Assembly (NCBI GenBank): GCA_012517285.1
Contig: JAAYVG010000025.1
Coordinates: 1 to 40,938, forward strand
DNA from: Elusimicrobiota bacterium
GTDB taxonomy: Bacteria; Elusimicrobiota; Elusimicrobia; Elusimicrobiales; UBA9959
Length of the DNA: 40,938 nucleotides
Reading direction: 5' to 3'
Below the pieces are notes generated by a model. It had not been told where the DNA came from. It made no database searches and worked only from the letters and a program-made list of their open reading frames with translations. Positions 17,938 to 25,685 of this stretch are shown piece by piece. The translations under genes were made by a program, and so were the position numbers. Position 1 is the stretch's first letter; every line of letters begins with the position of its first letter.

Positions 17938-19152
17938 ATGACAAGACCTGTCTTAAAGCTTAAAAGAGTTCAGGATACAAATATTGAGAAGGGTTCTACT
18001 GTTCTTGTAAGGGTTGATTACAATGTGCCGTTAAAGGATGGGAAGGTCAGCGATGATACAAGAATAAGAGAAACAGAAAAAACAATAAAATACCTTATTG
18101 ATAAAAAGGCAAGGATTGTGCTCATAGCTCATCTTGGAAGACCTAAGGGAAAGGTTGATCCAAAGTATTCTTTGGAACCTTTGCGCAGTTACGTCGAAAA
18201 CATAATGGGAGCAAAAACTTATTTTTGTTCTGATTGTGTTGGTGATGTAGCAAGGGAGGCGAAGAGCAGACTCGGAGATGGGGAAATACTTCTCTGTGAA
18301 AATCTGAGATTTCATCCTGAGGAAGAAAAAAATGATGAAAGCTTTGCAAAACAACTTGCAGATGGCTGTAATTATTTTGTTCAGGATGCGTTCGGTGCTA
18401 TTCACAGAGCTCACTCATCAACAAGTGCTATTACAAAATACCTTCCTTCGTCAATAGGTTTCCTTCTTCAAAAGGAGTTGGAGTATCTTGATAAGATAGT
18501 AACAAGTCCTCAACGACCGTTTGTTGCTATTATAGGCGGTGCCAAGGTCAGCGATAAAATAGATGTTCTTTTAAGTCTTCTTGATAGCGTTGATGTCTTG
18601 ATAATAGGTGGAGCTATGGCTTACACATTTCTTAAGGCTCAGGATGTTAATACTGGTAAATCTCTTGTTGAGGATGATAAGGTTGAAGAAGCAAAAAAAA
18701 TTATTCTTAAAGCCTTTAAGAATAATGTTGAGCTTTTGCTTCCTGCCGATCATATCGTCGTTAAGGAGATTAAGGAAGATGCAAAAACTGAAACAACACA
18801 ATCCATGGCAGTGCCTGATGATTATATAGGTGTTGACATAGGTGAGAGAAGCATTGCAATATTTGGTGAGAAAATTCTTATGGCAAAAACCATATTCTGG
18901 AACGGGCCTATGGGAATATTTGAGATGCCTCCTTTTTCCAATGGAACATTTAGCATTGCAAAAAAAGTTGCCGAGGCAACAAAGAATGGTGCAATAAGTG
19001 TTATAGGTGGTGGTGACACAATAAATGCTCTCAAAAAGTCAGGTGTTAAACCAGAAGAGATATCTCACTGCTCAACAGGTGGTGGTGCAAGCCTTGAGTT
19101 TGTGGAAGGAAAGCTTTTGCCAGGCCTTGAAGCTTTGAGCAAAAGCAACTAA
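17938..19152 (+). CDS. pgk: Phosphoglycerate kinase
   Basis: A 404-residue glycolytic kinase that makes ATP from 1,3-bisphosphoglycerate. N-terminal VLVRVDYNVPLKDG, LIAHLGRPKG and ENLRFHPEEE bind the phosphoglycerate; the hinge and nucleotide side show IIGGAKVSDKI, FWNGPMGIFE and VIGGGDT near the end, with STGGGASLEF at the C terminus. It starts 12 nt after the cDPG synthetase-like gene with GGGAG upstream. tpiA, which often follows, is absent. Confidence 0.97.
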   Translation: MTRPVLKLKRVQDTNIEKGSTVLVRVDYNVPLKDGKVSDDTRIRETEKTIKYLIDKKARIVLIAHLGRPKGKVDPKYSLEPLRSYVENIMGAKTYFCSDCVGDVAREAKSRLGDGEILLCENLRFHPEEEKNDESFAKQLADGCNYFVQDAFGAIHRAHSSTSAITKYLPSSIGFLLQKELEYLDKIVTSPQRPFVAIIGGAKVSDKIDVLLSLLDSVDVLIIGGAMAYTFLKAQDVNTGKSLVEDDKVEEAKKIILKAFKNNVELLLPADHIVVKEIKEDAKTETTQSMAVPDDYIGVDIGERSIAIFGEKILMAKTIFWNGPMGIFEMPPFSNGTFSIAKKVAEATKNGAISVIGGGDTINALKKSGVKPEEISHCSTGGGASLEFVEGKLLPGLEALSKSN

Positions 19153-19394
19153 ATAGTGGTTAGTGATCAGTTGGCAGTGGTCAGCAAAACAAAATAGTGG
19201 TCAGTGGATAGTGAAACAGTATACAGTAATCAGTGAGCAGTGCCTGCCTGCCGAAGATATATCAGCAAAGTGGCGAATAGCCACAGTCGTTTTGCTGATA
19301 TGTTTATCGTAGGCAGGGTCAGCAAAACCAATACAGTGGACAGTGAATAAGGTGTTTCCTTTTACTGTCCACTGACCACTGATCACTGTTTAAA
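19153..19394 (+). repeat. Inverted-repeat spacer between pgk and secG
   Basis: AGTGGTTAGTGATCAGT (19155-19171), just after pgk, is complementary at 14 of 17 positions to ACTGACCACTGATCACT (19371-19387), which ends at the secG ribosome binding site. The interior repeats AGTGG/CAGTG words and carries the GC-rich hairpin listed at 19243-19317. The whole spacer can fold as one long stem. Confidence 0.75.
19243..19317 (+). repeat. CCTGCCTGC-type nested hairpin
   Basis: Outer arms CCTGCCTGCCGA and TCGTAGGCAGG pair. Inside, TATCAGCAAA (19260-19269) pairs perfectly with TTTGCTGATA (19291-19300). The tip adds GTGGC (19270-19274) with GCCAC (19280-19284) around GAATA. It is related at its ends to the hairpins at 5057-5100 and 24334-24366, and is much more GC-rich than its surroundings. 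Confidence 0.7.
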
Positions 19395-19404
19395 TGGAGG
19401 TTTG

Positions 19405-19683
19405 ATGTATAATTTTTTTCTTGTTATTCATATAATAATATGTTTACTTTTAATAGTCTCAATACTTTTTTTTCAAACAAGCAAAGGTTCAGCACTGAGT
19501 ATGTTTGGGGGTGGTGGTGATTCACTTTTTTCCAGTCCAAGTGGAAGTAGCTTTGTAAAAAAATTTACAATGTGGCTTGCTCTTGCATTTGCAGTAAATT
19601 CTCTTGTTTTAACAATTCTTTCTCCAACAAGATATCGTTCTGTTCTTTATGATGCATCATCTACGGCTCCTGTAAAAAAGTAA
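19405..19683 (+). CDS. secG: Protein translocase subunit SecG
   Basis: A 92-residue protein with two membrane spans (about residues 2-24 and 52-74) and the glycine/serine-rich loop between them (QTSKGSALSMFGGGGDSLF). This is the SecG arrangement in the SecYEG channel. I use ATG 19405, four bases after GGAGG; a TTG at 19402 would be too close to it. The gene closes the gap-pgk run, as secG often does. Confidence 0.88.
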   Translation: MYNFFLVIHIIICLLLIVSILFFQTSKGSALSMFGGGGDSLFSSPSGSSFVKKFTMWLALAFAVNSLVLTILSPTRYRSVLYDASSTAPVKK

Positions 19684-19729
19684 AGATGTTTTATCAACCC
19701 ATCGTAAAAGATAGGAAAATTAAGAATTT

Positions 19730-21247
19730 ATGGATTATATAAACTTTTTTGCATCTGTTATATTTTTATTGCTTAATGCATTCTTCGCTCTCATAGAATA
19801 TGCCATAGTAAGATCGAGGGCAACAAAGTTTCAGGAATTAGCCCTCAAAGGGAGCAAAAACGCAAGAATAGCCCTTGATATAACAGACAACATAAAGCCT
19901 TACTTAGCATCAATACAACTTGCTATAACAGTAGCAAGCATAGGGCTTGGCTGGATAGCTCAGCCATTTGTGGCAAGGATATTAAATACATTGTTTTATG
20001 CTATTCCTCTTGATATCTTGAAGCTTTATTCATACCCTGTCTCAATAGGAGTAGCATTCCTCGTCGTGACATCACTCCAGATGATAGTTGGAGAACAAGT
20101 CCCAAAGTACATTGCTCTTTCAAAGGCTGAGACTATAATTTTATTCTTTGCCCTTCCATTAAAGATTTTTTATAAATTAACATATTATCCTATGATTATC
20201 ATCAACTCATCAAGCGAGTTTATCGTGAGGCTTCTTGGTTTAAAGAAGCAGAATGATGACGATAGAATCCCGTCTGAGGATGAGATGAAGTTGATCTTAT
20301 CTCAATCTGAGGAGCTTGGCAGGCTTTCCCTTCAGAGGCTTCTGATGTTTGATCATCTCTTTGATTTTGGTAAAACAAGTGTTAAGGAAATAATGACCCC
20401 TTCTGAAAAAATAGTTTTTGTTGATATTAACTCAAGTTTTGAAGATATTATTGATACTCTTAGTAAATTTAAGTTTTCAAGATATCCTGTAAAAGAAAAT
20501 GGTAGATATACCGGTTATATTCATATAAAAGATATAGTATTAAACTATAAAACCTTTAAATCTGATGGATTTAAACTGAGCAGTTTTATGAAAGAGATCA
20601 AATCGCTTAAGGAAAAAGTGCCCGTGGAGAGGGCATTAAAATATTTTCAGGAAAACCAGCTTCAAATATCACTTGTTGAAAATGAAAATAAAGAGGTAGT
20701 TGGTTTTTTGAGCGTTGAGGATATAGTAGAGGATCTTGTTGGTGAGATAAGAGATGAGTTTGAAAAAAGGCCTGCTTACAGGCTTGATGCTATTTTGGAC
20801 AGGGGAGCATCCATAATATCTTTGAGTTCAAATGATAGATTTGCAGCAATAGATGAGATGATTGATAAGCTTTATAAGAGCGGGCTTATAACAGATAAAT
20901 ATGAGATAAGGGATAAGATAATAAAAAGGGAAAAATCATTTTCAACTGCCATAGGCCATCAGGTAGCAATCCCTCATGCGAGAATAGATGGTTTAAAAAA
21001 ACCGATTATGACTGTAGGAGTCCATCAGAATGAGATTTTTTTTCCATCACCTGATAACAGAAATGTAAAAATTATTTTTATGATTCTTACTCCATACAAT
21101 GATCCATCCATACAGCTTAATATCCTATCAAAGATTTCAAAACTTATTTCAAACGTAACGCTCAGGAGAAAATTATTTAAATCGAAAAGCATAGATGAGG
21201 TTTTAGAGGTTTTAACAACGTTTGAAGATAGTATGCCTCTTGATTAA
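19730..21247 (+). CDS. CNNM/CBS membrane protein fused to a PTS EIIA domain
   Basis: A 505-residue three-part protein. Residues 1-190 are a CNNM (DUF21) membrane domain with about four spans (ALIEYAIVRSR, ASIGLGWIAQPF, VGEQVPKYIAL). Residues about 215-335 are a CBS pair (VKEIMTPSEKIVFVD, SRYPVKENGRYTGYI, GFLSVEDIVEDLVGEI). Instead of the usual CorC/HlyC domain, residues about 350-500 form a PTS EIIA type 2 domain with the phospho-histidine motif IPHAR at His416. CNNM proteins act in metal ion (Mg/Co) efflux or sensing. The EIIA part suggests control by phosphotransfer, though no PTS genes are nearby. Confidence 0.82.
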   Translation: MDYINFFASVIFLLLNAFFALIEYAIVRSRATKFQELALKGSKNARIALDITDNIKPYLASIQLAITVASIGLGWIAQPFVARILNTLFYAIPLDILKLYSYPVSIGVAFLVVTSLQMIVGEQVPKYIALSKAETIILFFALPLKIFYKLTYYPMIIINSSSEFIVRLLGLKKQNDDDRIPSEDEMKLILSQSEELGRLSLQRLLMFDHLFDFGKTSVKEIMTPSEKIVFVDINSSFEDIIDTLSKFKFSRYPVKENGRYTGYIHIKDIVLNYKTFKSDGFKLSSFMKEIKSLKEKVPVERALKYFQENQLQISLVENENKEVVGFLSVEDIVEDLVGEIRDEFEKRPAYRLDAILDRGASIISLSSNDRFAAIDEMIDKLYKSGLITDKYEIRDKIIKREKSFSTAIGHQVAIPHARIDGLKKPIMTVGVHQNEIFFPSPDNRNVKIIFMILTPYNDPSIQLNILSKISKLISNVTLRRKLFKSKSIDEVLEVLTTFEDSMPLD

Positions 21248-21262
21248 AAAAAATTAAAAAAA

Positions 21263-21271
21263 TGCTAAAAT
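21263..21271 (+). promoter_or_regulatory. Candidate promoter of tRNA-Leu
   Basis: TGcTAAAAT, an extended -10, ends 14 nt before the mature tRNA 5' end. It lies in an A-rich tract directly after the previous gene. No good -35 is seen at standard spacing. Confidence 0.45.
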
Positions 21272-21285
21272 AAATATATACTATC

Positions 21286-21367
21286 GCGCGGGTGGCGGAA
21301 CTGGTAGACGCGTACGTTTGAGGGGCGTATGCCTAACGGCGTAAGGGTTCGAGTCCCTTCCCGCGCA
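21286..21367 (+). tRNA. tRNA-Leu (GAG)
   Basis: An 82-nt cloverleaf. The acceptor stem GCGCGGG pairs with CCCGCGC at all seven positions, discriminator A. The D-arm contains GGTAGAC. The anticodon stem TACGT/GCGTA holds the loop TTGAGGG with anticodon GAG at 21320-21322. A long variable arm (class II) follows, and the T-arm is AAGGG-TTCGAGT-CCCTT. CCA is not encoded. Confidence 0.96.
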
Positions 21368-21461
21368 GAAACAGTGGATATGGTATCCAGTGTTCACTGC
21401 TTTTGGTTTTGTTTACTACCTACCGCAGACAGGGATGATAGGCAAGCTTATCACTACATAT

Positions 21462-22598
21462 ATGTGGTATTTTAATAAAAAAAATAAAGAAGAACTTTTA
21501 AAAATAGCAGCTAAAAAAACACCTGTTTATGTCTATGACCTAAAAACATTGCAAAGGGAGATAGATAAGTATAAAAAAACATTTAAGGGTGTTAAAATCT
21601 TTTATGCACTAAAGGCAAATTCAAACAGCAAAATATGCAGGTTTATTTCACAAAATGGTATTGGTGCTGATGTTGTTTCTGGAGGAGAGCTTTTAAGAGC
21701 TTGTGAATCTGGATTTGATGATATAATTTTTTCAGGGGTTGGTAAAACCGATAAAGAGATAGAGTTAGCTGTATCAAAAAAAATATTTTTTATAAATATT
21801 GAATCGTTTGAAGAGTTTGAAAAAGTAGCTCAGATTGCTAAAAAATTTAAAATTAAAACAAATATATCGGTTAGAATAAATCCTGATGTTAGTGTTCATA
21901 CCCATAAGTATATAAGAACAGGGGAAAGGGGTTCAAAGTTTGGAGTTGATTCGAAGACTGCTTATCAGATATATAAAACAGCATCAAAGGAAAAATATTT
22001 AAACATAAAAGCTATTCATTTTCACCTCGGTTCTCAGATATTTGAAACAGAACCATATATAAAAGCACTTAAAAAAATTATGAATTTTATCACTGTGTTA
22101 AATGAAGGCAATATTCGTGTTAATACTGTGGACATTGGCGGTGGATGGGGAGTGAAGGAGGGAAATGAAACAGAAGGGCACGCTATGCTATATGATGTGA
22201 TAAAACCTTATGTTAAGGATTTCAATTTTATAATTGAACCGGGTAGAAGTCTTGTTGCATCATCGGGTGTATTGCTTGCAAGAGTTTTGTATAGAAAAAA
22301 AGTTGATAACAGATATATTGTGATAGTCGATGCAGGAATGAGCGATTTTATAAGACCTGCACTTTATGGCTCATTTCATCCAGTTTTTAATCTATCATAT
22401 AAAAAAAATAAAATTAAAATCGTTGATATAGCAGGGCCTATTTGTGAAAGTTCGGACTTCTTTGCCAGAAATTTAGAGATCCCGTTTCCAGAACAGGATG
22501 ATATATTGCTTATATCATCAGTTGGGGCATATGGATATTCAATGTCATCAAACTATAATCTAAGGGAAAAGCCTGAAGAAAAGATAATAAGCTTATGA
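21462..22598 (+). CDS. lysA: Diaminopimelate decarboxylase
   Basis: A 378-residue PLP enzyme giving lysine from meso-diaminopimelate. Visible features are YALKAN with the PLP lysine Lys51, HFHLGSQI, DIGGGWGV, the phosphate-binding EPGRSLVA, CESSD and GAYGYSMSSNYN. I choose ATG 21462 because homology (MWYFNKKN) starts there; the frame is open back to 21390 but that part overlaps repeat-like DNA behind the tRNA. The C terminus stops about 20-25 residues earlier than usual, just after NYNLREKPEEK, and a MITE begins 25 nt beyond the stop. The catalytic core is intact. Confidence 0.9.
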   Translation: MWYFNKKNKEELLKIAAKKTPVYVYDLKTLQREIDKYKKTFKGVKIFYALKANSNSKICRFISQNGIGADVVSGGELLRACESGFDDIIFSGVGKTDKEIELAVSKKIFFINIESFEEFEKVAQIAKKFKIKTNISVRINPDVSVHTHKYIRTGERGSKFGVDSKTAYQIYKTASKEKYLNIKAIHFHLGSQIFETEPYIKALKKIMNFITVLNEGNIRVNTVDIGGGWGVKEGNETEGHAMLYDVIKPYVKDFNFIIEPGRSLVASSGVLLARVLYRKKVDNRYIVIVDAGMSDFIRPALYGSFHPVFNLSYKKNKIKIVDIAGPICESSDFFARNLEIPFPEQDDILLISSVGAYGYSMSSNYNLREKPEEKIISL

Positions 22599-22624
22599 CC
22601 GATTTATCCCTGAGTTTATAAATA

Positions 22625-22896
22625 GGGTTCACTGAAAAAGTCTAACGAAAGATAATTTTCCAAATGAATAGTTGTCTCTATTATAGCGTATTATTGCTTT
22701 AAAAGTGCACGATTTTTAAGGTAATGTTGCAAAAACCTTGCACTTTTTTTATCTTTCTTTTGACAATAAAGATAATGCTTTTCTACTACGGCTTCGTCAG
22801 AATTCGCTTACCCCGATATATCGGGGCTCGCTCATTTTTTCGCCTCATAACGAAAATCATTGCTTTATTGCTCAAATAGACTTTTTCAGTGAACCC
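22625..22896 (+). mobile_element. Complete MITE, copy with long second arm
   Basis: A 272-bp element bounded by GGGTTCACTGAAAAAGTC (22625-22642) and its inverted counterpart GACTTTTTCAGTGAACCC (22879-22896). TA stands on both sides, and TAAATA flanks both ends (22619-22624 and 22897-22902), a possible 6-bp target duplication. The first 118 bp (22625-22742) are, by eye, identical to the reverse complement of 30080-30197. The rest is unrelated to that copy. It contains CCCCGATATATCGGGG (22811-22826) inside a larger imperfect inverted repeat. There is no open frame of note. The spacer 22599-22978 is otherwise empty. Confidence 0.85.
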
Positions 22897-22978
22897 TAAA
22901 TAAAATCTGAAATAATTTAATCATTAAAAAAAATTGTAGAATTGTATTTAATAGTTGGAATATTACAGCAGAGGTCAT

Positions 22979-24316
22979 ATGTGTGGAATATTTGGTATAA
23001 CAAACAACAAAAATGCAAGCTTTTTGACATACATCGCTCTTTACTCGCTTCAACACAGGGGGCAGGAGTCCTGTGGTATTGCAAGTTTTTCTAATAATGG
23101 TTTTAAATATTACAATGGTATGGGGCTTGTTCAGGAAGTTTTTAATAAGGATATAATAAATGACTTGTCAGGAAATACTGCAGTTGGTCATGTTAGATAT
23201 TCAACCACTGGTTCATCGGTTATAACCAATGCTCAGCCACTTTTTTTTAACACAAAGTTTGGTGAGTTCGCTGTAGCTCACAACGGAAATATTGTGAATT
23301 CAGCAGAGTTAAAAGAAACACTCTCAAAGTCAGGCTCAATATTTCAAACCACCACAGATAGTGAGATAATAGCCCATCTTATATCAACCTCAAAGAGTGA
23401 TAATTTTATAGATGCACTTATTGAAAGTGTAAAAAAATTAAAGGGTGCATATTCATTTGTATTCCTTTATGAAAATTCTATAATAGCTGTTAGAGATCCA
23501 TGGGGCTTTCGTCCACTTGTAATTGGTAAAAATGGCGATTCTATTGCCTTTGCATCAGAGAGCTGTGCCCTTGATGGAACCGGATATGCCTTTACAAGTG
23601 AGGTTATGCCGGGTGAGATTGTTATTGCAAAGAATGGTGACATTAAAAGATTTATATATAAAAGTTTTGATAAATATTTCAGGTGTATATTTGAACAGGT
23701 TTATTTTGCAAGACCTGACTCAGTTGTGCTTGATAAAACAATATTTATGACAAGATATGAGATCGGTCGTAGCTTAGCTAAACAGTCAGTAGATTTGACT
23801 GCTGATATTGTAAGCGGAGTTCCAGACTCAGGCACAGCCTATGCACTTGGATTTTCTGAGCAATCTGGAATACCATATATGCCTGTTTTTATGAAAAATC
23901 ACTATGCACCAAGGTCTTTTCTCCAGCCACAGCAAACACTGAGGGAATTTATTGCAGATTTGAAGCTTTCACCAATAAAGGACACTATAAAGGGAAGGGA
24001 TATAATACTTGTTGATGATTCACTTGTAAGGGGCACGACTTCTAAAAAAATTATTTCAAAGCTTAGGGCATGTGGAGCAAAAAAAATTACATTTATTGTT
24101 GGTTCTCCACCAATAAAAGGCCCGTGCTGTTATGGAATTGATACTCCTGATGAACACGAGCTCATAGCAAACAATATGACTGTCAGTGAGATAGAAAAAT
24201 TTATAGGTGTTGATAAGCTTTGTTATCTTGATATGGAAAGTCTTGTAAATGCTTGTGGAAATGGGAATAAGAATTTTTGTAAGGCTTGTTTTGACAGGAA
24301 GTATCCTGTAAAGTAA
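22979..24316 (+). CDS. purF: Amidophosphoribosyltransferase
   Basis: A 445-residue enzyme for the first step of de novo purine synthesis (PRPP plus glutamine to phosphoribosylamine). The start at 22979 puts the nucleophile at Cys2 (MCGIFGITN), exposed once Met is removed, and GAGG precedes it; the frame also runs back to 22955. The glutaminase has GQESCGIASF and GHVRYSTTG. The PRTase has the PRPP loop ILVDDSLVRGTTSKK. Cysteines in YFRCIFEQ, GPCCYGID and the C-terminal FCKACFDRKYP fit the [4Fe-4S] Bacillus-type enzyme, which is oxygen-sensitive. purD follows. Confidence 0.94.
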   Translation: MCGIFGITNNKNASFLTYIALYSLQHRGQESCGIASFSNNGFKYYNGMGLVQEVFNKDIINDLSGNTAVGHVRYSTTGSSVITNAQPLFFNTKFGEFAVAHNGNIVNSAELKETLSKSGSIFQTTTDSEIIAHLISTSKSDNFIDALIESVKKLKGAYSFVFLYENSIIAVRDPWGFRPLVIGKNGDSIAFASESCALDGTGYAFTSEVMPGEIVIAKNGDIKRFIYKSFDKYFRCIFEQVYFARPDSVVLDKTIFMTRYEIGRSLAKQSVDLTADIVSGVPDSGTAYALGFSEQSGIPYMPVFMKNHYAPRSFLQPQQTLREFIADLKLSPIKDTIKGRDIILVDDSLVRGTTSKKIISKLRACGAKKITFIVGSPPIKGPCCYGIDTPDEHELIANNMTVSEIEKFIGVDKLCYLDMESLVNACGNGNKNFCKACFDRKYPVK

Positions 24317-24424
24317 GTAGGCAGTGATCAGTGCCTGCCTGCCGAAGCCGCTTCGGCGCAGGCAGGGTTAGCAAAAAAGAGATACATTATAAGCTGACCA
24401 TCGACTGCTGCACACGGCTCAATC
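24317..24424 (+). repeat. Repeat spacer between purF and purD with GC-rich hairpin
   Basis: GGCAGTGATCAGTGC leads into a strong hairpin at 24334-24366. There CCTGCCTGC pairs with GCAGGCAGG and CGAAGC with GCTTCG around one C, with a 2-nt bulge. AAGCTGACCATCGACTGCTGC follows towards the purD ribosome binding site, complementary to the left AGTGATCAGT words. It belongs to the same spacer family as 19153-19394. Confidence 0.7.
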
Positions 24425-24433
24425 GGAGGGAAT

Positions 24434-25684
24434 ATGAATGTTCTTGTTATAGGAAGTGGTGGAAGGGAACACGCAATATGTCTAAAATTAAAGGAAAGCA
24501 ATAATCTGAAATCTCTATATACAGTTCCTAAAAATTCAGTTTTTGAGAGATTTAGTAAAAATATTGATCTCTCACCAGATGATTTTGAAGGGATAAAAGA
24601 CCTATGTATAGCAGAAAAAATTGATCTTGTAGTAGTTGGCCCGGAGGATCCTCTCTCAGCTGGAATATCTGATTATCTTATATCAAAAGGCATAAATGTT
24701 TTTGGACCATGTCTTAAAGGAGCTGTTCTTGAATCATCAAAACAACTTGCAAAAGAATTTATGGACAGAAACTATATTCCGACGGCAAAGTTTAAAGTAT
24801 TCTATGATTTTAGATGTGCAAAAAAGTATATTGCTGAACTGCAAAAATTTCCTGTTGTTATAAAAGCTGATGGACTCTGTGCTGGTAAGGGAGTTAGAAT
24901 ATGCAATAACATTGATGAGGCAAATACTGCAATAGAAGATTTTATGGAAAAAAGGATTTTTAAGGGTTCAGGTATGAAGGTTATAGTGGAGGAGTGTCTT
25001 AAAGGGAAGGAATGTTCTGTCCTTGCTCTTGTGGATGGGAAAAGATATTTATTACTTCCTGTGGCTCGTGATCACAAACGTTTGAACGATGGCAATACTG
25101 GGCCTAATACTGGTGGCATGGGAGCAGTATGCCCTGTGGATCTAAGCACAAACGACATAAAAAAAATAGAGGAAGAAATAATAACAAATTTTATGAACGG
25201 TATAAGAAAAGAAAGGATAGACTATCGTGGTGTAATATACTTTGGTATTATGATGACAGAGGATGGCCCAAAGCTTTTGGAGTTTAACGTTAGATTTGGC
25301 GATCCTGAAACTCAGGCAATACTTCCTCTTGTAGAGGATGATCTCCTTGATATCTTTTATAAGGTCGCATCAGGGAAGCTTGATAGGGAAAAAATTAATC
25401 TCAAGAATAAATATTCCGTATGTGTAGTTTTATCAGCAAAGGGATACCCTCAAAATCCATTGAAGGGTGATGAAATATCTGGGCTTGATAGTATTGATAA
25501 GGATATAACTATTTTTTATTCAGGAATCAGAATTGAAAACGGAAGATATTTCACCAGCGGCGGAAGGGTTTTAAGCCTTGTCGGGCTTGGTGATAGCGTT
25601 GATGAAGCAAGAAGAAAGGTTTATAATAATATAAAAAAAATAAAATTTGAAGGTATGCACTTCAGAACTGATATAGGGCTGTGA
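24434..25684 (+). CDS. purD: Phosphoribosylamine-glycine ligase
   Basis: A 416-residue ATP-grasp enzyme, second step of purine synthesis. N-terminal NVLVIGSGGREHAICLKL, VVGPEDPLSAGISD, the ATP-grasp FPVVIKADGLCAGKGVRI and the metal-binding LEFNVRFGDPETQ are all present. GGAGGG precedes the ATG. It lies in the same direction as purF. One nt separates its stop from the antiporter gene. Confidence 0.95.
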   Translation: MNVLVIGSGGREHAICLKLKESNNLKSLYTVPKNSVFERFSKNIDLSPDDFEGIKDLCIAEKIDLVVVGPEDPLSAGISDYLISKGINVFGPCLKGAVLESSKQLAKEFMDRNYIPTAKFKVFYDFRCAKKYIAELQKFPVVIKADGLCAGKGVRICNNIDEANTAIEDFMEKRIFKGSGMKVIVEECLKGKECSVLALVDGKRYLLLPVARDHKRLNDGNTGPNTGGMGAVCPVDLSTNDIKKIEEEIITNFMNGIRKERIDYRGVIYFGIMMTEDGPKLLEFNVRFGDPETQAILPLVEDDLLDIFYKVASGKLDREKINLKNKYSVCVVLSAKGYPQNPLKGDEISGLDSIDKDITIFYSGIRIENGRYFTSGGRVLSLVGLGDSVDEARRKVYNNIKKIKFEGMHFRTDIGL

Positions 25685-25685
25685 T

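Noticed and set aside
19730-21247. Split genes for a CNNM protein and a separate EIIA protein
   Set aside because: The frame is continuous with no stop or internal ribosome binding site between the CBS and EIIA parts.
21390-21461. Longer lysA start right behind the tRNA
   Set aside because: The added residues come from spacer sequence with CAGTGG-like words and no family similarity; MWYFNKKN at 21462 matches the usual LysA beginning.
22595-22625. Frameshift rejoining the missing LysA tail
   Set aside because: The other frames after the stop give no residues resembling the usual LysA C terminus before the MITE begins.
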